The notes under the pieces: model-generated
The model's input: the letters and a program-made list of their open reading frames with translations, nothing else
What the model was told of the DNA's origin: nothing
The model's database searches: none
Shown here: piece after piece, positions 1 to 4,184 of the stretch
Layout: every line of letters starts with the position of its first letter
Position numbering within the stretch: position 1 is the stretch's first letter
Assembly (NCBI GenBank): GCA_045640265.1
Contig: JAZUES010000089.1
Coordinates: 1 to 5,001, forward strand
Source: Solibacillus sp045640265
Lineage (GTDB): Bacteria > Bacillota > Bacilli > Bacillales_A > Planococcaceae
Length of the DNA stretch: 5,001 nt
Direction: 5' to 3'
Made by a program: the position numbers and the translations under genes

Positions 1-124
1 TGCCGAGCAAATTTTGGTACTGCATAAAGGTGAAATCATCGAGCGCGGTACACATCAAGAGTTACTTGCTCAAAAAGGGTTATATGAGAAGATGTTTTTA
101 TTGCAAAATGGAATTGTGGAATAA
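1..124 (+). CDS. ABC exporter ATP-binding/permease protein, C-terminal end (partial)
   Basis: Only the last 40 codons are present; the reading frame enters at base 2 and stops at TAA 122-124. The peptide begins AEQILVLHKGEIIERGTH and continues with QELL, then a short helix ending in NGIVE. This is the usual tail of the nucleotide-binding domain of exporter-type (MsbA/LmrA-like, TMD-NBD fused) ABC transporters: the strand after the H-loop (the switch histidine should lie a few residues before the window), the G-x-I-x-E-x-G-T-H turn, and the terminal L-Y-x-x-M helix. Such proteins act as membrane homo- or heterodimers and use ATP to export lipids, drugs or peptides. The substrate and the presence of the membrane half cannot be judged here. 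The gene ends a transcription unit, as a strong terminator follows the stop almost at once. Confidence 0.85.
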   Translation, partial: AEQILVLHKGEIIERGTHQELLAQKGLYEKMFLLQNGIVE

Positions 125-126
125 CG

Positions 127-164
127 AAACGATTGGCTTCCAAAAGGGGGTCAATCGTTTTTTT
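127..164 (+). terminator. Rho-independent terminator of the ABC exporter gene
   Basis: AAACGATTG (127-135) pairs perfectly with CAATCGTTT (152-160). The helix continues inward through 136-141 with 146-151 (using some G-U pairs) to an AAAA loop at 142-145, giving an almost unbroken stem of about 15 pairs. Seven T residues (158-164) run from the end of the stem. It starts two bases after the stop codon of the ABC gene. Confidence 0.95.
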
Positions 165-241
165 ATCGATTCGTAATTTGGGTTCATCACCGTAACGTGG
201 GGTGACATAATTTTAGGGTTCAAGGATTTCCTGTTTAATCT

Positions 242-385
242 AGCACGTTCTGCTACGCTACGGGGACGCTTTCCGCGGGCACGGCTCCAACTAACTTGTT
301 GCGTGCCACTTATGGCGGCCCACAACAAGTGGATTTTCCGCACGTGCTGTTCCCGCAGGAGTCCCCCCCTTCGCTTCGCGGCACT
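242..385. repeat. GC-rich imperfect palindrome, Bacillaceae-type dispersed repeat
   Basis: This block is much richer in GC than its surroundings and folds as nested inverted repeats. GGGGAC (262-267) pairs with GTCCCC (361-366). TCC-GCGGG (272-279) pairs with CCCGC-A-GGA (352-360) with one bulged A. At the centre ACTTGTTG (294-301) pairs with CAACAAGT (323-330). Read on the minus strand it has the order GACTCCTGCGGGAA ... CGCGGAAAGCGTCCCC. I recognise this as the layout of a short non-coding repeat found in many copies between genes of Bacillus, Oceanobacillus and Lysinibacillus relatives. The family assignment is from memory of such sequences, not from a search. No protein is encoded. It could be a MITE-like element, a structured transcript or a transcription-attenuating hairpin. 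Confidence 0.65.
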
Positions 386-510
386 CATTTTAGGGGATGA
401 AATTTATTTTCTAATAAGGTGTGAAATCCTCATATACGTCTCTCCACATAATTTTATGCCTCCTTAAAGTCCATAGTTTATACACATACCCAAGTAAGCA
501 ACAGTACCCG

Positions 511-533
511 CCGCCTCGCGTTAGCGCAAGCGG
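511..533. repeat. Small GC-rich hairpin
   Basis: CTCGCG (515-520) can pair with CGCAAG (525-530) around a TTAG loop with one C-A mismatch, and CCG (511-513) with CGG (531-533) across a bulged C. No T-tract follows, so it is not a terminator for the plus strand. It is GC-rich within AT-rich spacer and may be a relic of a repeat. Little more can be said. Confidence 0.3.
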
Positions 534-577
534 TATAATTAAACGCTTTTAACTTTGTAAAAAGAAAAACACGTTGA

Positions 578-664
578 ATTGGCGGGCCTCGCATACGGCA
601 TTAAAGACAGTAGTATGGACACGTACCACGTGGCCGTAATGCTGTCATGCCGTAGCCCGCCAAT
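578..664. repeat. 87-base inverted-repeat element with long hairpin potential
   Basis: The ends are perfect inverted repeats: ATTGGCGGGC (578-587) with GCCCGCCAAT (655-664). After a six-base bulge (CTCGCA, 588-593) the helix resumes with TACGGCAT (594-601) and ATGCCGTA (647-654). After another four-base bulge it continues with GACAG (606-610) and CTGTC (642-646). The apical part includes the perfect palindrome CCACGTGG (626-633). In total 23 base pairs enclose a 31-base head. It lies between genes, encodes nothing, and has no T-tract on either side, so a simple terminator is unlikely. A small mobile element of the MITE/REP kind or a structured RNA are the two readings; nothing seen decides between them. 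Confidence 0.8.
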
Positions 665-667
665 AGC

Positions 668-698
668 TAGACATAACCAATGAAAAAATTAATACAAT
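668..698 (+). promoter_or_regulatory. Weak candidate promoter for the 786-1933 gene group
   Basis: TAGACA (668-673) resembles a -35 box (five of six) and TACAAT (693-698) a -10 box (five of six), but the 19-base spacer is longer than the preferred 17. It is the best sigma-A-like pair I found between the hairpin element and the gene starting at 786, and would give a leader of about 80 bases. Confidence 0.25.
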
Positions 699-771
699 TT
701 TCGACGCAGTTAGTAAATTTTAACTAAAAAGTAAGAGAAACCTAATTATATGAAAGGAGTCTTACCTAAAA

Positions 772-778
772 AGGGAGG
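772..778 (+). promoter_or_regulatory. Ribosome binding site that fixes the start at 786
   Basis: AGGGAGG lies seven bases before ATG 786. The alternative in-frame ATG at 750 has only a poor purine stretch upstream, and it would add a 12-residue polar extension in front of a protein that otherwise begins with a membrane helix. The start at 786 is therefore preferred. Confidence 0.8.
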
Positions 779-785
779 AATAACT

Positions 786-1073
786 ATGTGGGTTTTAAAT
801 GTTGCAAGCTTGTTTTTCGGGGTGGTTGCTATAATTATCCCTATGATAAAAAATACTCGTAATCGAAATGTAATCATGACAATCCTTAGCTTCACCTGTT
901 GTTTAATCGCAATTGGCTGTCAAATGGTCTATCAAAATCACTTAGTTAATATTGGAGACTGGTCGGCGATTGCAGATACGTATAGCGCAGTATTATCCGT
1001 ATCCATCGTGTTAATGGTCATTACAGTTTCGATTAATTTATTTAGCTATTTGATCCGCAAAAAGACGATATGA
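786..1073 (+). CDS. Small three-helix membrane protein, function unknown
   Basis: The 95-residue product is largely hydrophobic. Helix 1 spans about residues 4-21 (ending in IIIPMI), a short basic loop follows (KNTRNRN, 22-28), helix 2 spans about 29-49 with a CC pair, and helix 3 spans about 64-90, ending in the basic tail RKKTI. The loop between helices 2 and 3 carries NHLVNIGDWSAIADT (51-65), whose HLV-x-I-x-DWSA pattern I associate with short hypothetical membrane proteins of Firmicutes. No enzymatic motif is present. The basic residues in loop 1 and at the C terminus suggest these faces are cytoplasmic or interfacial. It reads in the same direction as the next two genes with a 45-base gap and no terminator, so co-transcription is likely. 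Start choice rests on the ribosome site at 772-778. The function is not known to me. Confidence 0.75.
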   Translation: MWVLNVASLFFGVVAIIIPMIKNTRNRNVIMTILSFTCCLIAIGCQMVYQNHLVNIGDWSAIADTYSAVLSVSIVLMVITVSINLFSYLIRKKTI

Positions 1074-1118
1074 ACACTAAATGGTGAATTTTTATATTAA
1101 TGAAAGGATTATCGCATA

Positions 1119-1571
1119 TTGAAAAAATTCTTCCTTATTTTAGCTTTACTCATCGCTAGTATCGCTACCTATATGACATTCAACCATTACACCTACAAAT
1201 TTTCGCATACGGGCGATTATCGGTATGGCAATCCAATTGTTTCACCAACAGGAGACTATATCGCGCAAATGTATTTCGAAAATTACGGAGGCGCAGCGGG
1301 TGGGGTTAATTTTATCGTTAATATTATTTCGGATGAAGAAAATGTCAACGAGCAAACGATATATTTTAGTGATGCGAAGGGATCGAATTATGTGCAGTGG
1401 CTATCAGACAATACAATCTTCATTTCAAACATGGATGCATACGAAAATCGTAGTGTTGAACTCGTTGTAGGACAAGAAGTATATGATGAATTAGGCGGTG
1501 CTTGCTTAACGTATCGGGTGAAGAAACAATTTACTTGTTATAGCAATGACACATACAGGGGGAATCGATAA
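1119..1571 (+). CDS. DUF5412-like membrane-anchored extracellular protein (first of tandem pair)
   Basis: The 150-residue protein uses TTG as start, with AAAGGA (1103-1108) ten bases upstream. MKKFF is followed by one hydrophobic stretch (about 4-21), which would act as a signal anchor or signal peptide; there is no lipobox cysteine. The remainder is a soluble, probably extracytoplasmic, beta-rich domain. Landmarks are TGDY (31-34), VSPTGDY (41-47), the Y-x-x-NYGGA segment (52-59), QWLSDNTIFIS (93-103), and two cysteines (129 and 140) that could form a disulfide. The VSPxGxY ... GGA ... W-x-[SD]-D order is shared with the following gene, so the two look like diverged paralogues. I associate this pattern with the DUF5412 family, uncharacterised proteins of Bacillales; this copy fits less closely than its neighbour. 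Its stop codon overlaps the next start by one base. Confidence 0.8.
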   Translation: MKKFFLILALLIASIATYMTFNHYTYKFSHTGDYRYGNPIVSPTGDYIAQMYFENYGGAAGGVNFIVNIISDEENVNEQTIYFSDAKGSNYVQWLSDNTIFISNMDAYENRSVELVVGQEVYDELGGACLTYRVKKQFTCYSNDTYRGNR

Positions 1572-1933
1572 TGAAAAGATTTTTAAAAATCACACTCATT
1601 GTGAGCATCTGTTTTTTAGCAATACTAGGCTACGGCATCTATTGGGCATTTTTCGATATGGGTCATTTACCAACAGGGGACTACCTGACAGAGCAAGTAT
1701 CCCCCGATGGCACTTATACTCTAAAAGCCTACGTGACAAATGGCGGTGCGACAGTATCTTATGCTGTGCGCGGTGAACTCATTTTTAATAACCAAAAGAA
1801 AAAATCAAAAAATATTTATTGGAATTATCGTGAAGAAAATGCAGTTATAGAATGGGTTGACGATCAAACCGTTGTCATCAATGGACATACGTTAAAAGTT
1901 CCAAATGATACATTTGATTTTCGCAATCCGTAA
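1571..1933 (+). CDS. DUF5412 family membrane-anchored protein (second of tandem pair)
   Basis: ATG 1571 overlaps the TAA of the previous gene by one base (TAATG), and AGGGGGAA (1557-1564) inside that gene serves as its ribosome site, so the pair is probably translationally coupled. The 120-residue product has an N-terminal anchor (MKRFLK, then about residues 7-27). It also has TGDY (35-38), VSPDGTY (43-49), YVTNGGA (54-60), the SYAVRGEL strand (63-70), a lysine-rich turn (KKKSK, 76-80), NIYWNYRE (81-88), IEWVDDQTVVINGH (93-106) and the end PNDTFDFR (111-118). This series matches what I know of DUF5412, a family without an assigned function. The domain should face outward, tethered to the membrane. 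No cysteine lies in the exposed domain, unlike the partner. It ends six bases from the converging dehydrogenase, with no terminator visible between them. Confidence 0.85.
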   Translation: MKRFLKITLIVSICFLAILGYGIYWAFFDMGHLPTGDYLTEQVSPDGTYTLKAYVTNGGATVSYAVRGELIFNNQKKKSKNIYWNYREENAVIEWVDDQTVVINGHTLKVPNDTFDFRNP

Positions 1934-1939
1934 CGAAAA

Positions 1940-2722
1940 TTAAAGCGTCCCGCCAGATCCACCATCCATATTAATAGCAGTACCCGTAATATAGCTCGCT
2001 GCGTCTGATGCTAAAAACACAATGGCATTTGCTGCTTCCTCAGTATTTCCAATACGACCGAGTGGGATATTTTTGCCGACTTCTTTTGAGTAGGTATCCC
2101 AGGACTCATTGGGCATCGCTTGTTTCCAGCGTGCTTCGATTTGACTGCTGCGGATGAGACCAATACATACCGCATTGACGCGAATATTGTATTTCCCTAA
2201 ATCATTGCTCATCGCTTTCGTTAGAGCAAGACCAGCTGCGCGGCTTACTGTTGTCGGTAGGCTTCCAGCTGGCGGTGTTTTCGCTAATACCGCGGATAAA
2301 TTGACGATTGCGCCTTGTCCAGCCGCTTTCATAAATTCAATTGCGTATTTAGATGTATGTATGGCACCGAATAATTTTAAATCTAAATCCGATTGCCATA
2401 AAGCCGTATCAACATCTTCAAAGCTATTTGCGGAAGCTGTACCTGCATTGTTAATTAAAATTTCAAGCTTTCCGTAACGCGCCGCTGTTTCCTCGACAAT
2501 GCGTCTACAGTCTGCCTCTTTTGAAATATCTGCAACAATTGTATAGATTTCAACACCCGTTTGCTCCTGAATAATTGCTTTTGCCTCAGCAAGACCTGCC
2601 TCACCACGTGCAGCAATCGCCACCTTTGCCCCTTCCTTCACAAATTGAAGCGCACTATAAAGCCCAATGCCTTTACTGCCTCCTGTAACGAGCACTGTTT
2701 TCCCTTGTAATCCTAACTCCAT
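1940..2722 (-). CDS. Short-chain dehydrogenase/reductase (SDR) with altered catalytic tetrad
   Basis: The 260-residue length is typical of classical SDRs. The Rossmann cofactor site is intact: TGGSKGIG (13-20), an AARG turn after the second strand (37-40) whose Arg suggests possible NADPH preference, VADIS (63-67) and NNAG (91-94). The C-terminal IRVNAVCIGLI (180-190) and the ending TGTAINMDGG (246-255) are also standard. The active site is not. Ser143 is kept (NLS), but the usual Tyr-x-x-x-Lys appears as TTVSR (157-161), so Tyr becomes Thr and Lys becomes Arg. The Asn of the N-L-x-G motif aligns with Lys116 in LKLFG. It may be an oxidoreductase of an atypical subgroup or may have lost redox activity; the substrate is unknown. 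GAGGGA (2728-2733 on the plus coordinates) is the ribosome site, five bases before ATG. It is transcribed alone, divergent from rarD. Confidence 0.93.
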   Translation of the reverse strand: MELGLQGKTVLVTGGSKGIGLYSALQFVKEGAKVAIAARGEAGLAEAKAIIQEQTGVEIYTIVADISKEADCRRIVEETAARYGKLEILINNAGTASANSFEDVDTALWQSDLDLKLFGAIHTSKYAIEFMKAAGQGAIVNLSAVLAKTPPAGSLPTTVSRAAGLALTKAMSNDLGKYNIRVNAVCIGLIRSSQIEARWKQAMPNESWDTYSKEVGKNIPLGRIGNTEEAANAIVFLASDAASYITGTAINMDGGSGGTL

Positions 2723-2758
2723 TTTTATCCCTCATTTCTTTAAAATTATATTTACCAT

Positions 2759-2767
2759 ATTGTATCA
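2759..2767 (-). promoter_or_regulatory. Candidate extended -10 promoter of the SDR gene
   Basis: On the minus strand TGATACAAT (TG-n-TACAAT) is an extended -10 element 36 bases before the start codon, leaving a leader of about 30 bases with the ribosome site inside it. No good -35 box precedes it, which extended -10 promoters tolerate. A perfect TATAAT (2745-2750, minus strand) lies nearer but would leave only about 16 leader bases and lacks a -35, so I rank it second. Confidence 0.4.
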
Positions 2768-2844
2768 AAACTTTCAGAAAAAATAATTAAATTAGCTATA
2801 TGCAAAGAAATTTTCTAATAATGAAGGAAATAATAGATTCGACA

Positions 2845-2873
2845 TTTACATCTGAAATTTCGACAACTATAAT
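2845..2873 (+). promoter_or_regulatory. Sigma-A promoter of the rarD-type gene
   Basis: TTTACA (2845-2850) and a perfect TATAAT (2868-2873) are separated by exactly 17 bases. Transcription would begin near 2880, giving a leader of about 87 bases before ATG 2967. The spacer holds the palindrome GAAATTTC (2854-2861), and two copies of TTCGACA (2838-2844 and 2859-2865) flank the -35 box, so a regulator may bind here. Confidence 0.75.
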
Positions 2874-2966
2874 GAGATGAACTATATATGACGTTGAAAG
2901 TAGGAGCTTTATTAATTAAATAGATTAATAGTCGTATTTTGGTAGAAGATAGAAGAAGGTGCAACA

Positions 2967-3869
2967 ATGTCAGAACAAAAAAAGGGCGTGCTCTTTGCAG
3001 CGGCAGCCTATATTATGTGGGGACTAATCCCACTGTACTGGAAACAAGTTCAACATGTTTCTAGTATTGAAATTTTAGTTGGACGAGTCATTTGGGCGTT
3101 CATTTTCACAGCAATTTTTATCCTCATAATCGGGCAACGAAAACAGCTCATTGTCGATATTAAAGATTTATGGTTAAAGCAAATCCAGTTTTGGTCACTT
3201 TTTATAGCGTCCATTATCATTTCTCTTAACTGGGGTATTTACATTTGGGCGGTCAATAATGATCACTTATTACAAGCCAGTCTAGGCTACTATATTAATC
3301 CACTGATTTCCGTACTATTCGGAATGTTTTTCTTTAAAGAAAAGCTATCAATGGCAACAATTTTATCCGTGATTATCGCGGCATTTGGTGTTTGCTTTCA
3401 AGTATTTACAGGTGGGGTATTCCCTTGGGTATCGCTAACACTTGCGATAAGCTTTGCATTTTACGGGGTTCTGAAAAAGAAAATTCCGCTCGATGCGACC
3501 CGTGGTTTAGCGATTGAAACACTTTTCATTTTACCATTTGCAATTATTGGTTATATTTTCTTAGCGCAAACTTCCGAGGTATCCTTTTTACATGTGGACT
3601 GGAAAACAAATTTCTTCTTAATCGGTAGTGGGATTATTACCGCATTGCCACTTGTGTTATTCGCGAAGGGGGCACAAAAAATTCCGCTATATTTAATGGG
3701 CTTCATTCAATTTTTATCACCTACAATGAGTCTACTAATCGGAATATTTGTATATAAAGAGCCATTTACAGGAACTGAATTTTTCACATTCTGCTGTATT
3801 TGGTTAGCAGTATTTATTTTTTCTCTTTCAAAATTTGTAGAGGCGAGAAAGCGTCATACAAATATATAG
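2967..3869 (+). CDS. rarD: RarD-type EamA/DMT superfamily transporter
   Basis: This 300-residue integral membrane protein has about ten predicted helices (near 8-25, 36-56, 76-96, 103-122, 128-147, 152-169, 181-200, 215-234, 243-263, 269-288), the two-times-five EamA repeat of drug/metabolite transporters. RarD hallmarks are GVLFAAAAYIMWGLIPLYWK near the N terminus, the E-I-L-x-x-R-V-I-W segment (35-43), SLNWGIYIWAVNNDHLLQAS (86-105) followed by LGYYINPL (106-113), and GIITALPLVLFAKGAQKIPL (222-241). The family is named from chloramphenicol-sensitive RarD; the natural substrate is not established, and amino-acid or metabolite export is the usual guess. The basic C-terminal tail is probably cytoplasmic. 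GAAGGTG (2955-2961) is the ribosome site, five bases ahead of ATG. The gene has its own promoter and terminator, so it is monocistronic. Confidence 0.93.
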   Translation: MSEQKKGVLFAAAAYIMWGLIPLYWKQVQHVSSIEILVGRVIWAFIFTAIFILIIGQRKQLIVDIKDLWLKQIQFWSLFIASIIISLNWGIYIWAVNNDHLLQASLGYYINPLISVLFGMFFFKEKLSMATILSVIIAAFGVCFQVFTGGVFPWVSLTLAISFAFYGVLKKKIPLDATRGLAIETLFILPFAIIGYIFLAQTSEVSFLHVDWKTNFFLIGSGIITALPLVLFAKGAQKIPLYLMGFIQFLSPTMSLLIGIFVYKEPFTGTEFFTFCCIWLAVFIFSLSKFVEARKRHTNI

Positions 3870-3880
3870 ATAAGTTTTTT

Positions 3881-3909
3881 GCCCTGTAGCTTTTTTACAG
3901 GGTTTTTTT
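3881..3909 (+). terminator. Rho-independent terminator of the rarD-type gene
   Basis: CCCTGT (3882-3887) pairs with ACAGGG (3897-3902), extendable by an A-T pair inside, and is followed at once by seven T residues (3903-3909). It starts 12 bases after the TAG stop. Confidence 0.93.
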
Positions 3910-4031
3910 GAGTTTCTTCTTATTAATAAAGCGAATGTATTAATAGCTACCTGTTATTAAAATCGCAATTTTATGTAGTTAATTATCAAAAACACTATTT
4001 TTTTCATTGGATTTAAGTTTGAATATTCTTA
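3910..4031. other. AT-rich spacer between rarD and the yjlC-ndh control region
   Basis: No open frame or RNA gene is visible. It contains two copies of the palindrome TATTAATA (3921-3928 and 3938-3945) and a weak AAAAT/ATTTT hairpin (3959-3972). In DNA this AT-rich such matches may be chance. Confidence 0.5.
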
Positions 4032-4064
4032 TATTTCGTTTTTCCTTGCTTTATTTCGCTTTTC
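4032..4064. repeat. Direct repeat 20 bp apart upstream of the yjlC promoter
   Basis: TATTTCGTTTTTC (4032-4044) recurs as TATTTCGCTTTTC (4052-4064), 12 of 13 bases identical, with a 20-bp period close to two helical turns. The second copy ends three bases before the -35 box. Two same-face sites for an activator or alpha-CTD contacts are possible; the low-complexity T-tracts lower confidence. Confidence 0.5.
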
Positions 4065-4067
4065 TAA

Positions 4068-4096
4068 TTGTCTCAACCGAATCTTTGTGCTATCGT
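4068..4096 (+). promoter_or_regulatory. Candidate extended -10 promoter of yjlC-ndh
   Basis: TTGTCT (4068-4073) and TATCGT (4091-4096) are 17 bases apart, and TG at 4088-4089 makes the -10 an extended TG-n-TATCGT. Each hexamer matches consensus at four of six positions. Transcription would begin near 4103, about 80 bases before ATG 4185. Confidence 0.5.
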
Positions 4097-4110
4097 TTCT
4101 TAATGAATGG

Positions 4111-4130
4111 TATGTGAAAGTTATTACATA
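4111..4130. promoter_or_regulatory. Candidate Rex (NADH/NAD+ sensor) operator
   Basis: TATGTGAAAG-TTATTACATA is an imperfect palindrome centred at 4120.5, with the first five bases of each arm fully matching. Against the Rex consensus TTGTGAA-N4-TTCACAA (centred the same way, 4112-4129), the left arm ATGTGAA matches six of seven and the right arm ATTACAT four of seven. It falls just downstream of the expected start site, where a bound repressor would block transcription. B. subtilis Rex is known to control the homologous yjlC-ndh operon, which supports the reading; the site itself is my inference. The same bases can also form part of an RNA hairpin (TGTGAAAG 4113-4120 with CTTTCGCA 4139-4146). 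Confidence 0.5.
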
Positions 4131-4184
4131 AATGGAGACTTTCGCAGGTAAAAAAAATATAAGTAATGGCAAAGGAGAGTTATT

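Larger units (their letters stand above)
125..785. other. Intergenic region without a convincing gene
   Basis: About 660 bases separate the ABC gene from the next credible start codon. Apart from the terminator at its left end, I see a GC-rich palindromic repeat (about 242-385), a small GC-rich hairpin (511-533), a strong inverted repeat (578-664) and a weak promoter candidate (668-698). The only long open frame, on the minus strand across 98-388, runs through the repeat and the terminator. It encodes an arginine-rich peptide of no recognisable kind, so I do not regard it as a gene. The remaining DNA (165-240, 389-500, 665-750) is ordinary AT-rich spacer. Confidence 0.7.

Noticed and set aside
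98..388. Minus-strand open frame of 96 codons
   Set aside because: It lies across the GC-rich repeat, the terminator and the end of the ABC gene, encodes an arginine-rich peptide with no recognisable domain, and is best explained by the repeat lacking stops in this frame.
578..664. Hairpin as a transcription terminator
   Set aside because: No T-tract follows on either strand and the nearest upstream gene already has a strong terminator at 127-164.
750..785. Upstream in-frame ATG extending the small membrane protein by 12 residues
   Set aside because: The ribosome site before 750 is poor, while AGGGAGG is ideally placed for ATG 786, and the extension contains that ribosome site as codons.
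1225..1470. Plus-strand open frame of 81 codons in an alternative frame
   Set aside because: Fully inside the DUF5412-like gene, no ribosome site, and its peptide has no family resemblance.
1571..1656. Lipobox in the second DUF5412 protein (VSIC near residues 11-14)
   Set aside because: Ile before the cysteine is not accepted by lipoprotein signal peptidase and the cysteine sits in the middle of the hydrophobic stretch, so an uncleaved anchor is more likely.
1546..1776. Plus-strand open frame of 76 codons bridging the two DUF5412-like genes
   Set aside because: Overlaps both well-supported genes in another frame and has no recognisable product; not evidence of a frameshift since both real genes are complete.
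2154..2477. Plus-strand open frame opposite the SDR gene
   Set aside because: Antisense shadow of a clearly coding region; no ribosome site or domain.
2910..2930. TATTAAT/ATTAATA inverted repeat in the rarD leader as a riboswitch or attenuator
   Set aside because: The stem is only seven A-T pairs with no G-C content and no T-tract or second stem, so a stable regulatory structure is not supported.
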